DNA of 64,000 bases, from the NCBI RefSeq assembly GCF_020966755.1, contig NZ_JAJKFT010000010.1, positions 372,001-436,000 on the forward strand, read 5' to 3'. The position numbers were made by a program, and so were the translations under genes. The notes under the pieces were generated by a model, which saw only the letters and a program-made list of their open reading frames with translations, was not told the DNA's origin and did no database searches. This DNA is from Blastopirellula sediminis. GTDB taxonomy: Bacteria > Planctomycetota > Planctomycetia > Pirellulales > Pirellulaceae. Shown one piece after another: positions 19,082 through 27,899 of the stretch (positions are counted from its first letter, which is position 1; each line of letters opens with the position of its first letter).

Positions 19082-20329
19082 ATGCGGTTCCGCCATCTAT
19101 TGCTCTGCGCGCTCATTCCATTTTCTTCCTTCGCGCTCGCCCAGGAAAAAGACTTCGCCAACCTCACCCCCGCAGAAACGCGAGCCTTCGAAATCGAAGT
19201 GATGGAGAAGATCGCCGATCTCGCCCTCATTCCGCCGACGCTCAATACGAAGCCGTTGCCCGAGTATGGGCTCGATAAGCTCGACTACGGGATGACGATC
19301 GGCATGTCGCGGACGCCGGGCGGTCGGCTCTGGGCTTGCTGGGTCGCCGGGGGCGATAGTCCGAAGGCGTTCTTCGTACTGGCCAGCAGCGACGACGATG
19401 GCGAAACCTGGTCGCCGCCGCGATTGGTTGTCGATTCGCACTCGCCGAACTTGCCCCGCGACCGAAGCATTTTGGTTGGCAATCTCTGGACCGATCCGCT
19501 GGGGCGACTGTGGCTGATCTTCGATCAGTCGATCGATATGTTCGACGGCAGAGCAGGGGTCTGGGCCACGATCTGCGACAACCCTGACTCGGACCAGCCG
19601 GTCTGGTCGAAGCCGCGCCGCATCTGGCACGGTGTGACGCTCAACAAGCCGACCGTCCTGTCGACTGGCGAATGGATGCTGCCGATCTCGCTCGATCAGC
19701 GCGGCGGGTTCGGCCCGTTCAAAGGCTGCTTTACCGAGCTTGATCCGCTCCGCGGCGCTAACGTTTTCGTCTCGAAGGACAAAGGGGAAACATGGGAGCG
19801 CCGTGGCGCCGTGACCCTCCCCAATCCGGATTGGCAAGAACATATGATCGTGGAGCGAAAAGATGGTTCGCTCTGGATGCTCGCACGCACCGCCAAAGGA
19901 ATCGTACAGACGACGTCGACCGACGGGGGCAAGACCTGGGCGACGCCGACCGAACCGACCGGCATTCGCCAACCGAACGCGCGTTTTCATTTTCGCCGTT
20001 TGGCCAGCGGCAAGATCTTGTTGATCAAGCATGGCGATAAAGCGGACGCCCACGAAGGCCGCGTGCAACTGTCGGCCTGGCTCTCGGACGACGAAGGAAA
20101 GACTTGGACCGGCGGGCTCGTCCTCGACGAACGAAAGGGAGTCAGCTACCCCGACGGAGTTCAGGCGCCAGACGGTACGATCTACATCTCCTACGATCGC
20201 AACCGCGCCACCGACGGTGAGATCCTGATGGCCCGCTTCACCGAAGCGGACATCGCCGCCGGGAAGCTGGTGGATGAGAAATCGAAGCTGAAAATGCTGA
20301 TCAGCAAACCGTTGGGTGGGAAGAAGTAG
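19082..20329 (+). CDS. Secreted sialidase-fold (BNR/Asp-box) protein
   Basis: A 415-aa protein with a signal peptide (MRFRHLLLCALIPFSSFALAQ) and a six-bladed propeller marked by Asp-boxes: SSDDDGETW, SKDKGETW, STDGGKTW and SDDEGKTW. This is the exo-alpha-sialidase-like fold. The family includes true sialidases and many proteins of unknown specificity; sialidase activity is not demonstrated by the repeats alone. The ATG at 19082 starts at a good signal peptide. A terminator (20422-20457) and inverted copies of repeat family B follow. Confidence 0.88.
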   Translation: MRFRHLLLCALIPFSSFALAQEKDFANLTPAETRAFEIEVMEKIADLALIPPTLNTKPLPEYGLDKLDYGMTIGMSRTPGGRLWACWVAGGDSPKAFFVLASSDDDGETWSPPRLVVDSHSPNLPRDRSILVGNLWTDPLGRLWLIFDQSIDMFDGRAGVWATICDNPDSDQPVWSKPRRIWHGVTLNKPTVLSTGEWMLPISLDQRGGFGPFKGCFTELDPLRGANVFVSKDKGETWERRGAVTLPNPDWQEHMIVERKDGSLWMLARTAKGIVQTTSTDGGKTWATPTEPTGIRQPNARFHFRRLASGKILLIKHGDKADAHEGRVQLSAWLSDDEGKTWTGGLVLDERKGVSYPDGVQAPDGTIYISYDRNRATDGEILMARFTEADIAAGKLVDEKSKLKMLISKPLGGKK

Positions 20330-20361
20330 CGCAGGCACGACTTGCGATGCGTCTCTTCCAC

Positions 20362-20492
20362 TAGCCCGCAGCGCAAGCGAGGGAATGCGGGTAGCGCGAT
20401 AAGTAAACAGACCATTCTCATGCGGCCGCACGATGATTTGCGGCCGCTTCTTTTTTTACAGCGCACATTCCCTCGCTTGCGCTGCGGGCTAG
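20362..20492. repeat. Repeat family B, inverted pair
   Basis: The unit at 20362-20390 (TAGCCCGCAGCGCAAGCGAG ...) is the reverse complement of that at 20464-20492. The pair encloses a terminator. It is the clearest paired example of the family. Confidence 0.65.
20422..20457 (+). terminator. Rho-independent terminator after the sialidase-fold gene
   Basis: GCGGCCGC, a 10-base loop, GCGGCCGC, then TTCTTTTTTT. Confidence 0.85.
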
Positions 20493-20501
20493 TGTTCGGA
20501 C

Positions 20502-21842
20502 CTAATCCGTTTCCGGCAGCTGTTCGACTTCGCGTTGCGGCTCTTCTTCGTCCCGCTTCTGGGCGTGGTAGATGCTTGAATTGCCGCTCAGGAAGTACGA
20601 CAGGAAACACGCGACCGCCGCGTAGACGACGAAGCCGCTGCTAAGCAGTTCGCCATGACCGGGCCCAAAAAGTTCGATCGCCATAATCGTGCAGGCGAGC
20701 GGCGTGTTGGTCGCTCCGGCGAAGACGGCGACGAAGCCGAGACCCGCCATTAGATCGACCGGGGCGCCAAGAGCGACGCCGAGGACGCTTCCTAGCGCTG
20801 CGCCGACAAAGAACAACGGCGTCACTTCGCCCCCTTTGAATCCGCTGCCAACCGTGACCGCGGTAAAGAGGAGTTTCCACCACCAGCTAAGCCAATGGGC
20901 GCCGCCGACGTGAAAGCAGGACTCGATGCAGATTCGATTCGCATCCGGTGGATGCGACGAAACGCCAAGCCCGAGGTAGTCGCGCGTTCCGACCAGCCAG
21001 ACAAGTGCGATCACCACGCAGCCGCCGATCGCGGGGCGCATCCAGGGTACCGGGATGAATCGTTTCGCCGTCCAGCTAATGCCGTGCGTCAGCTCGGCGA
21101 ACAGTACGCTCGCCAGGCCGAAGAAGATCGCCGCGATCGCCACTTTGCCGGTCAGCCCCCAGTCAAGCGAAACGGCGGAGAGACTGCTGGTGATCTCGGT
21201 CGAGAAGGCGATGTGATAATGCGTGTGCCCGATTCCCCACGCGGTGTTGACCTGGTCGCCAATCACGCTGGCCATCAGACAGGGAATGATCGCCTTGTAA
21301 CTCATCCGGCCAATCGCGATCACTTCGACGGCGAAGATCGCGCCGGTCAGCGGCGTACCGAAGACGGCGCCAAAACCAGCCGCGACGCCGGCCGAGAGCA
21401 AGATCCGCATTTCGTCAGGCGTCAGTTTAAGGAGTCGTCCAATGCCACCGGCGAGACTCCCCCCCATCTGCACCGCGGTCCCTTCACGACCGGCCGATCC
21501 GCCGAAGAGATGAGTGATCAATGTCCCGATCAAGACCAGCGGCGCCATCCGCAGCGGCACGCCGCCTCCAGGCTCATGGATTTGCTCCATGATCAGGTTG
21601 TTTCCCCCTTCCGCTTCGCGGCCGAGGTAGTGGTACATCAGCCCCGAGGCGATCCCGGCCAACGGCAGCAAATAGAGGAGCCAGGGGTTATCCCACTGGG
21701 TCAGGGTCACCACATTGAGCGACCAGAGAAAGAGAGCGACCGCCGATCCGACGACGATCCCCACCGGCAGACAGATCACCAGCCATTTCAGCACGAACCA
21801 CGCGAGCGAGACGTGCTGCCGATAGTCCCAACGAAATGGCAT
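20502..21842 (-). CDS. CLC-type antiporter, fluoride (CLC-F) subgroup
   Basis: A 446-aa membrane protein of the CLC family. The ion-pathway motifs differ from chloride CLCs in the way described for CLC-F fluoride/proton antiporters: GNNLIM at residues 80-85 where chloride CLCs have GSGIP, and GREGTAVQ at 118-125 in place of GKEGP, with the gating Glu at 120. GSGFKGGEVTPLF follows at about 332-344. By family knowledge it would export fluoride, lowering cytoplasmic toxicity. No convincing fluoride riboswitch was found upstream. The ATG at 21842 starts a short cytoplasmic N terminus. The gene is single, convergent with the sialidase-fold gene. Confidence 0.87.
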   Translation of the reverse strand: MPFRWDYRQHVSLAWFVLKWLVICLPVGIVVGSAVALFLWSLNVVTLTQWDNPWLLYLLPLAGIASGLMYHYLGREAEGGNNLIMEQIHEPGGGVPLRMAPLVLIGTLITHLFGGSAGREGTAVQMGGSLAGGIGRLLKLTPDEMRILLSAGVAAGFGAVFGTPLTGAIFAVEVIAIGRMSYKAIIPCLMASVIGDQVNTAWGIGHTHYHIAFSTEITSSLSAVSLDWGLTGKVAIAAIFFGLASVLFAELTHGISWTAKRFIPVPWMRPAIGGCVVIALVWLVGTRDYLGLGVSSHPPDANRICIESCFHVGGAHWLSWWWKLLFTAVTVGSGFKGGEVTPLFFVGAALGSVLGVALGAPVDLMAGLGFVAVFAGATNTPLACTIMAIELFGPGHGELLSSGFVVYAAVACFLSYFLSGNSSIYHAQKRDEEEPQREVEQLPETD

Positions 21843-21939
21843 GTAGCGGAATCTCCTGCGATCGATCGCAAGCGACGAGGAGCCTGCGTTGGATGCAAGA
21901 GTAATTGAGCCGCCTCGTTACGACAAGGCGAAGCGGCGA

Positions 21940-22542
21940 TCATTCGCTGATCGAGCCCGATTGAACCTCCTCCCGCAGCAGATTAAAGTCAGCCTCCAGC
22001 TTCTCTTGAATCGAGCTCCCCATCAACGGCGCCATGACGCAAGCGATTCCTTTGTAGTTCGCAACCATGTCAAGAGAGACAGTCGTTTCGCGCCCGTTCG
22101 GCTTAAGCTGATAGTCGCTGACAATCACAAACATATCGCTGGTCAGCTGTACCTCCAACTCTTGATTGGGGACTTCCTTCAGCAATTCGCTTTCCATTTC
22201 AAACCGGTCGCCGTTGGCTTCAACGACAACAGCGGCGGTCGCTCCCACCTGATGATCTTCGCCAGAAATAGGCCGGACTTCGACAACATCGGTCATCCAC
22301 TTCACCAGCAAGTCAGGCTCGGTGAGGTAGGGAAAGATTTTTTCCGGCGGCGCCAGGATCTTCACTTCGGCGCTGTAGTGGATCGGGCGACTGCCAATGA
22401 AATAAAGGACGCAGATCATCACGATCGCCAAAACGGCGACGGCGGAAATCGTTCTCAGCCAGCGGCCGACAGCGGTCGACGGAGCGGCGGGAGGTGCGTT
22501 TCCTTCGCTTAGAGCTTCGCCCGCGGGAGCAGAATCGTTCAT
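21940..22542 (-). CDS. Membrane-anchored SRPBCC/START-like protein
   Basis: A 200-aa protein with an Ala/Pro-rich N terminus, one membrane helix (about residues 31-50, ISAVAVLAIVMICVLYFIG) and an SRPBCC (polyketide cyclase/START-like) domain: SAEVKILAPPEKIFPYLTEPDLLVKWMTDVVEV ... DYQLKPNGRETTVSLDM ... the C-terminal helix MGSSIQEKLEADFNLLREEV. Such domains bind hydrophobic ligands; none is predictable here. The ATG at 22542 has GGGAG at proper distance. It sits 97 bp upstream of the CLC gene on the same strand, so co-transcription is possible. Confidence 0.82.
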   Translation of the reverse strand: MNDSAPAGEALSEGNAPPAAPSTAVGRWLRTISAVAVLAIVMICVLYFIGSRPIHYSAEVKILAPPEKIFPYLTEPDLLVKWMTDVVEVRPISGEDHQVGATAAVVVEANGDRFEMESELLKEVPNQELEVQLTSDMFVIVSDYQLKPNGRETTVSLDMVANYKGIACVMAPLMGSSIQEKLEADFNLLREEVQSGSISE

Positions 22543-22638
22543 GACGATCTCCCAAAAAACGCATGAAGTGGTGCAATTCATCATACACCCGCCGCTGCGC
22601 CGGCAAACGTCAAATCTCATGTCGGACGTTAAAATCCG

Positions 22639-23100
22639 TTACGTTTCGCCAACATGCGAATGGCGGTCGACGTAGTTCTTGACGAACTCCATCAGCTTCG
22701 GCTTATCGCATTGGAAACCCATTCGCTTGGCTTGTTCCAACGTCTCATCTCCTGACATCCCGTGCTGGCACGCCTGGCGCATCATCACCATCGCACCGGC
22801 CCGTTTTCCGCTGGCGCAATGAGCGTAGATCGGCTTCGGCAGATAGGGGTACTTCTCCCGAAACTCGTCGACCGCTTGGGGAGACATCCCTTGAGGCGAG
22901 ACCGGCAAGTGCAGGTACTCCATCTCCGCGGCGACCACCCACCCTTTTTCGTTCAGCAGCGCGCTCGGCTGATTGTCTTCCCCATCTTCGCGGAAGTTGA
23001 CAATGGTCCGGAAACCTTGACATTTCAGCTCTTCAATCTCCGCTTCGTTCGGTTGCGGACCGACCGTCACTTCATCGTTGATCTTAATGCAATGGTTCAT
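22639..23100 (-). CDS. Cys-dependent phosphatase (beta-lactamase hydrolase-like/DSP fold)
   Basis: A 153-aa protein with the phosphatase loop HCASGKRAG (C-x5-R, about residues 95-103) and the N-terminal pattern INDEVTVGPQPNEAEIEELKCQGFRTIVNFREDGED seen in the beta-lactamase hydrolase-like (BLH) phosphatase group. In other bacteria this domain is linked to sulfide or persulfide metabolism or stands alone. The ATG at 23100 is preceded by AAGGAGA. It is transcribed in the same direction as the SRPBCC gene, 97 bp downstream of this one. Confidence 0.85.
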   Translation of the reverse strand: MNHCIKINDEVTVGPQPNEAEIEELKCQGFRTIVNFREDGEDNQPSALLNEKGWVVAAEMEYLHLPVSPQGMSPQAVDEFREKYPYLPKPIYAHCASGKRAGAMVMMRQACQHGMSGDETLEQAKRMGFQCDKPKLMEFVKNYVDRHSHVGET

Positions 23101-23337
23101 GATGAGTCTCCTTGAACGCTTCTGACGCACTCTGGTTACCGCGCGACCGTGATCTTCGCCCAAACTCGTCGTAAATGGGGAGATCACGACGCATCAGAAG
23201 GAACCGCAAATCGAATGCCGAGTCCGGTAATTGCCGGTACCCGGCCGACTTTGCGGCGAAAGCTTGCTTTCTCCTCCCTCCGCACGCCACAATCGAAGCT
23301 GTTCTGCTCCTCCCCTGCTTTGCCGGAACGCCCCCAG

Positions 23338-24645
23338 ATGTCACGTTTGCTCCTCTCGCTGCTGGTCTGCTCTGGATTGACGGCCTGTAGTCATGAATCG
23401 GCTCCGGTAACGACTCCGACGGCAACGGCGCCGGTCGCGCCGATGATTTCAACCACAAGCGGCGCCGCGGCAACAACGGCCGCGGATCCCCAAACGGCTC
23501 AGCAAATCTTCGTGCAGCGGATCTTGCCGATCTTTCAATCGAAGAATCCTTCGAGCTGCACCGAGTGCCATCTGAGCGGAGTCCACCTGCAGGATTACAT
23601 CCTGCCGAGTCAGGAAGCGACGTTCGCCAATTTGGTCGCCGCCGGATTGATCGACGCGAAGCGTCCGGATGAATCGAAGATCTTGAAGTTCATCCAGCGC
23701 ACTCCGCCAGGTTCGCCGCTGATCAACCAGAAGGTGCGCGAGCAGGAATATGCCGCGTTTCGCGAGTGGATCATTGCCGCGGTCGCGCAGCCTGATCTAT
23801 TGAACGTGGCGGCCGATGGTCAGCCGATTGGACCGCAGGCGCCGATCGAGTCGATTCGCCATGCGCGCCGCGATCAGGTTCTGGCCTCGTTCGTCGACAA
23901 CATCTGGCACGAAGTGGGACGCTGCGCCGCGTGCCATTCGCCCGATCGAAATCAAAAGCAAGTCGCCGAGCATGGCGAACAAGTCTCGTGGATCGTCCTC
24001 AACGATCCTCAGGCGACGCTCGATCGCATGCTGAACGCCGACCTGATCAACGCCACCGAGCCGGAAAAGAGCTTGCTGCTGCAAAAGCCGACGCTGCAAG
24101 TTGAACATGGCGGGGGACAAAAGGCAGTTGCCGGCGATCGAACCTACAAACAGTTTCGCCGCTTTATCGACGACTACGCGCAGATGGCGCACGGCGGCTA
24201 TGCGACTGCCGCGGAAATCCCCCAGCCGTCGGACGAAGTTTCCTACATCACCGAAATCTGGCTGAAGCTCACCGGCGTCCCTGCCAAGTACGACAAGCAA
24301 CTGCTGCAAGTCGATCTCTATCGCGCCACCGATTCCGGTTGGTCGACCGAGCGGGTCGCCACTTCCGATCGGCTCATTTTCGGACCGCAGAACCTGTGGC
24401 AACACTCGCTCAGCTTGATCGCACCGCGCGACAGCGCCGCCGCCAAGGAGATCGCTTCGCTAAAGCTTCCCCCAGGCAAATACCTGGCGAAGATTTACGT
24501 CGATCAGACCGGCAAACTGCAGCAGGACTATAGCGCCGAACTCGACGCCTCCGACCTGGTCGGTGAAGTCGAAGTGACCAGCAAGTGGCCGGCCGGTTAC
24601 GGCAAGATGACGACGATCGCTTTTCCCTCTTCGCCCCAGGAGTAA
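23338..24645 (+). CDS. Di-heme c-type cytochrome-like lipoprotein
   Basis: A 435-aa protein with a lipoprotein signal (MSRLLLSLLVCSGLTAC, Cys17) followed by a Thr/Ala/Pro-rich linker. Two heme c motifs are visible: CTECH (74-78) and CAACH (196-200). The spacing suggests two PSCyt-like modules; the C-terminal part (residues about 290-430) looks like a beta-rich domain (KYLAKIYVDQTGKLQQDYSAEL). It should be anchored outside the cytoplasm and may carry electrons, but no partner is known. The GH5-like gene starts 5 bp after its stop, so they form an operon. Confidence 0.82.
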   Translation: MSRLLLSLLVCSGLTACSHESAPVTTPTATAPVAPMISTTSGAAATTAADPQTAQQIFVQRILPIFQSKNPSSCTECHLSGVHLQDYILPSQEATFANLVAAGLIDAKRPDESKILKFIQRTPPGSPLINQKVREQEYAAFREWIIAAVAQPDLLNVAADGQPIGPQAPIESIRHARRDQVLASFVDNIWHEVGRCAACHSPDRNQKQVAEHGEQVSWIVLNDPQATLDRMLNADLINATEPEKSLLLQKPTLQVEHGGGQKAVAGDRTYKQFRRFIDDYAQMAHGGYATAAEIPQPSDEVSYITEIWLKLTGVPAKYDKQLLQVDLYRATDSGWSTERVATSDRLIFGPQNLWQHSLSLIAPRDSAAAKEIASLKLPPGKYLAKIYVDQTGKLQQDYSAELDASDLVGEVEVTSKWPAGYGKMTTIAFPSSPQE

Positions 24646-24650
24646 TCGCC

Positions 24651-25754
24651 ATGAACCGCTTTGCCGCCATCTTCCTCACCAGCGCCGTTGGGCTGCTCAG
24701 CTGCGCAGCCTTTGCGACGGCGATGGAGCCGATCAAAATCTCCAGCGACGGGCATGGCTTCGTCTATGCAGCCTCCGGAAAGCCGTTTACCCCGTGGGGA
24801 TTCAACTACGACCATGATGGCCAAGGCCGGCTGTTGGAAGATTACTGGAACGACGAGTGGAAAACGGTGGAAGAAGATTTCGCCGAGATGAAAGCGCTCG
24901 GCGCCAACGTCGTTCGCATTCATCTGCAACTTGGCCGATTCATGGAAACGGCGGAGAAGCCGAATTCGCAAGCGCTGGCGCAACTGACGAAGCTGCTGGA
25001 ACTAGCCGAGCAGCAAGAGCTTTATCTCGATCTGACCGGGCTCGGTTGTTATCACAAGCAAGATATCCCCGCGTGGTACGACGAAATGGACGAGGCGACG
25101 CGGTGGAAAACGCAGGCCGCGTTTTGGAGCGCCGTCGCCGAAACCTGCGCCGCGAGCCCGGCGGTCTTTTGCTACGACCTGATGAACGAACCGGTCGTCC
25201 CCGGCGGCAACAAGCCGCAAGAGAATTGGCTCGGGCCAGGACTGGGCGATAAGTTCTTTGTGCAGTTCATCACCCGCGATCGGGCCGATCGCGAACGTCC
25301 CGACGTGGCGTTGGCCTGGATCAATACGCTGGTTGCCGCGATTCGTGCGCACGATAAGACGCACCTGATCACAGTCGGACTCGTTCCCTGGAGTCTCGAT
25401 CGACCGGGGCTCACCTCCGGCTTCGTCCCCGCAAAGGTCGCCGGCCCGCTCGACTTCATCGCGGTCCATCTCTATCCCAAGCAGGACAAACAAGCCGAAG
25501 CGCTCGAAACGCTGGCCGGCTTCGCCGCGATCGGCAAACCAGTCGTTATCGAAGAGATGTTTCCGCTCGCCTGTTCGCCGGAACAACTAAGCGAGTTTAT
25601 CGACGAGTCCAAACCGCAAGCGAGCGGCTGGATCGGCTTCTATTGGGGCAAGACGCCGGAGGAATATCGCACCGGCGAAAAGACGATCGGCAATGCGATC
25701 ACGCTGGCATGGCTAGAGCTATTTCAGAAGAAGGCGAACGCCCCCAAAAACTAG
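24651..25754 (+). CDS. Secreted glycoside hydrolase (GH5-like, cellulase fold)
   Basis: A 367-aa protein with a signal peptide (MNRFAAIFLTSAVGLLSCAAFATA). The TIM-barrel landmarks of clan A hydrolases are visible: WGFNYDHDG, LGANVVRIHLQLGRF, YDLMNEPVVPGG with the presumed acid/base Glu180, AVHLYPK, and PVVIEEMFPL with a presumed nucleophile Glu (301 or 302). The C-terminal part is SGWIGFYWG. The substrate is likely a beta-glycan, but subfamily cannot be assigned. It is in an operon with the di-heme lipoprotein. The stop overlaps a family-B repeat unit. Confidence 0.85.
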   Translation: MNRFAAIFLTSAVGLLSCAAFATAMEPIKISSDGHGFVYAASGKPFTPWGFNYDHDGQGRLLEDYWNDEWKTVEEDFAEMKALGANVVRIHLQLGRFMETAEKPNSQALAQLTKLLELAEQQELYLDLTGLGCYHKQDIPAWYDEMDEATRWKTQAAFWSAVAETCAASPAVFCYDLMNEPVVPGGNKPQENWLGPGLGDKFFVQFITRDRADRERPDVALAWINTLVAAIRAHDKTHLITVGLVPWSLDRPGLTSGFVPAKVAGPLDFIAVHLYPKQDKQAEALETLAGFAAIGKPVVIEEMFPLACSPEQLSEFIDESKPQASGWIGFYWGKTPEEYRTGEKTIGNAITLAWLELFQKKANAPKN

Positions 25755-25854
25755 CCCGCCGCGCCAGCAAGGGCATGCGGTCTTCAGCTAATATTGGTAT
25801 CTCTGCTTTTAGCCAACTTCGATCCACATTCCCTCGGCTCGCGCCTCGGGCTAT
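25752..25854. repeat. Repeat family B, degenerate inverted pair
   Basis: Units at 25752-25780 (TAGCCCGCCGCGCCAGCAAG ...) and 25825-25854 (CACATTCCCTCGGCTCGCGC ...) face each other, with more mismatches than the 20.4-kb pair. Confidence 0.5.
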
Positions 25855-25860
25855 GATGCC

Positions 25861-26454
25861 ATGCCGTCGATCCTAAAGCCAAGTGACGCCGCGATCCAAG
25901 CCTTTCTGCAAGCGGCCGCCGCATCCGATCTGACGTACAATGCGGTCGGCGCGACTCTCGCGACGCCGCCGTCTGGTTACCAAGTTGATCACACGCGCGT
26001 CTTGTTAGGCCGCGGCGAAGCGGCGTTCGTCCAAGCGATCGATGGGCTCTTGCGCTGGAAACAGTTTGATCTCGGCTGGGTCGCCGCGATCCCAGCCGAG
26101 TTCGAACTCGAAGTCGGCACGCCGGTGGCGATCGTCGCTTGGGCCGGAGGCTGCTGGTGGCTGAACGCCTGCCGCATCGTTCGGACGATCGAGTTTAAGG
26201 AGGATACGTCTCGCTTTGGTTTCGCCTATGGAACGCTCGCCGCACATGCCGAGTCCGGCGAAGAGCGGTTCCTGGTCGAAATGGACGACGACGGCGCCGT
26301 CTGGTACGACATCCTCGCCTTCTCGCGTCCGCACAGTTTGCTGGCGAAAGCGGCTCATCCTTATATGCGGCGATTGCAGAAGCGTTTTGCGCGGGACTCG
26401 GCGGCGGCGATGCAGAAGTGGGTAAATACCTGCGGGAATGAAAGCGGCGGTTAG
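25861..26454 (+). CDS. DUF1990 family protein
   Basis: A 197-aa protein with the DUF1990 pattern: LTYNAVGATLATPPSGYQVDHTRVLLGRGEAAFVQAIDGLLRW near the N terminus and FGFAYGTLAAHAESGEERFLVEMDDDGAVWYDILAFSRP in the second half. Family members are small soluble proteins of unknown function found in bacteria and plants. The stop TAG overlaps the stop of the convergent gene by 4 bases (the sequence TTAG serves both). Confidence 0.85.
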   Translation: MPSILKPSDAAIQAFLQAAAASDLTYNAVGATLATPPSGYQVDHTRVLLGRGEAAFVQAIDGLLRWKQFDLGWVAAIPAEFELEVGTPVAIVAWAGGCWWLNACRIVRTIEFKEDTSRFGFAYGTLAAHAESGEERFLVEMDDDGAVWYDILAFSRPHSLLAKAAHPYMRRLQKRFARDSAAAMQKWVNTCGNESGG

Positions 26455-27353
26455 TCGAAAAAGACGTTGTAGTAGGCCCGCTTCGTATCCCGGTCATAGT
26501 ACAACTTGAATCCGTTCCCTTCCTCGGACCAACCAGCGCGCAGGCCATTTTTAATAGTGATCGAAGTTGGCCCAGAAAGTTCGCCTGGACGGTCAACGCT
26601 TAAAAAGAGACCACTTTCTCGCAACTTCACACCTAGCGACTCGTCCTGAAAGGCAAGGTCGCCTGCCTCGAACCATTCGATCAATTCCGGCTCGTCAACG
26701 GTGAACTCAACCCACCGACCGCTACGAATACGACAATGGTACGAAACGTCGCTTGCTCCAGGCGGCAGCCGAAAGGGTGCGTAGCTGGCGGCGACATGCT
26801 CGGCGGTTTGCGGGTGCGAATGTCGAATCGCATCCACAGCGACAGCCAAGGTAACGCCGAAGATTCCCGTAAAGACCACAAGCTCTAGCAATGTGAATTG
26901 ATAGTTCGAGCGGAGCGAGACTCCTTGAGCGGCGGCGCGTTGCAAGCGATCTCGCCAAAAAAAGTTGAGCGGAACGCCGATCACGCAGAAGACCCCCACG
27001 GCTGCCACCCATACGACGTCCATTGAATGGTGAACGAAATACGTCGGGCCGATCAACATTCCAAAACATGCGATTACCGTATGACAGAGTGCAGCTTGCA
27101 GCGCGCACGTCGCATTACGGCGAAAGGTACCTCGGTATTGCGCTAATACGAATAGGATGCATGGCGTCCCGAGCAAGACGGCGGCGATCTTATCGCAGGG
27201 ATTCCAACTAGCGACAATCGTCGCTGCCGCAATCGCAACAAACAAAAGCGCTGCGCCAATTGAGATCAGCGAATGCAATACAAGCCAAACCGAAGGGCGG
27301 GGGAGAGGCTCTTCACTACTCGCGGCGTCAACGTTGCTGGAATTCGTCGTCAT
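26451..27353 (-). CDS. Hypothetical multi-pass membrane protein
   Basis: About 300 aa with four or five hydrophobic segments in the first 180 residues (for example ISIGAALLFVAIAAATIVAS, VVWVAAVGVFCVIGVPLNFF, ELVVFTGIFGVTLAVAVDAI) and a soluble C-terminal domain that would face the periplasm or cytoplasm. No family recognised; the segment QFTLLELVVFTGIFGVTLAV loosely recalls a pseudopilin helix but is internal. The ATG at 27353 is preferred over an in-frame TTG four codons earlier; no good ribosome binding site is seen. Confidence 0.65.
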   Translation of the reverse strand: MTTNSSNVDAASSEEPLPRPSVWLVLHSLISIGAALLFVAIAAATIVASWNPCDKIAAVLLGTPCILFVLAQYRGTFRRNATCALQAALCHTVIACFGMLIGPTYFVHHSMDVVWVAAVGVFCVIGVPLNFFWRDRLQRAAAQGVSLRSNYQFTLLELVVFTGIFGVTLAVAVDAIRHSHPQTAEHVAASYAPFRLPPGASDVSYHCRIRSGRWVEFTVDEPELIEWFEAGDLAFQDESLGVKLRESGLFLSVDRPGELSGPTSITIKNGLRAGWSEEGNGFKLYYDRDTKRAYYNVFFD

Positions 27354-27422
27354 GCCATACGCCAAATGGTCGTCGAGCCTATTCGTCTGGCCAAGGCCTG
27401 ACCTACAAATCGGATTCCGTGT

Positions 27423-27899
27423 TTATGCGCCGTGGCGCGCCCAGAGCTTCTTCAACAACCAGATTTCTCCCTTGTGCGACGCTTCGTCCTGAAAGCCATG
27501 CAGGATGAGATGGCGTGCGGTTCGGTCGGGGCGTTCCGCGAGCGGTGCGGAGAGTTCCGCATCGCTAAACTCTGCGAGCATCTCGCTCAAACGGACATGT
27601 TGCGATTGTAGTTGCGGGACCACTTCGCCAAGAGGCGGAAACTTCTCCGGCGGCGTTTCGCCGGGGCGGCTGTCCCAGCCGAACAGGTCGATCCAGCCCT
27701 CGGGTGCGATCGGCTCGCGGCCGAGGGGCTCCATCGTCAAGCGTTCGACGACGACGTAGATATGGCCGGCATGCCACAGGATGGAATTGGATAGTCCCGG
27801 CGGCGCGAAGCGCGACTCGGCGTCGGTCACTCCTTCCAAGTGACGGAGCGTCATGGTGCGGACTTCGTCCAGCATCAGCAGCAACGAGGTATCAGCCAT
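27423..27899 (-). CDS. DinB-like protein
   Basis: A 158-aa four-helix-bundle protein of the DinB/YfiT-like superfamily. Candidate metal-binding histidines are in LWHAGHIYVVVERL and HLILHGFQDEASHKGEI, the typical spacing of the family. Members act as metal-dependent thiol transferases or are of unknown function. The ATG at 27899 begins at the family N terminus (MADTSLLLMLDEVRTMTLRHLEG); the open frame upstream is not convincing. No operon partner. Confidence 0.85.
   Translation of the reverse strand: MADTSLLLMLDEVRTMTLRHLEGVTDAESRFAPPGLSNSILWHAGHIYVVVERLTMEPLGREPIAPEGWIDLFGWDSRPGETPPEKFPPLGEVVPQLQSQHVRLSEMLAEFSDAELSAPLAERPDRTARHLILHGFQDEASHKGEIWLLKKLWARHGA

Noticed and set aside
21843-21939. 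Possible fluoride riboswitch upstream of the CLC gene
   Set aside because: Searched by eye on the minus strand for the crcB-motif core; the conserved GAUG and CUAC-type elements could not be placed convincingly.
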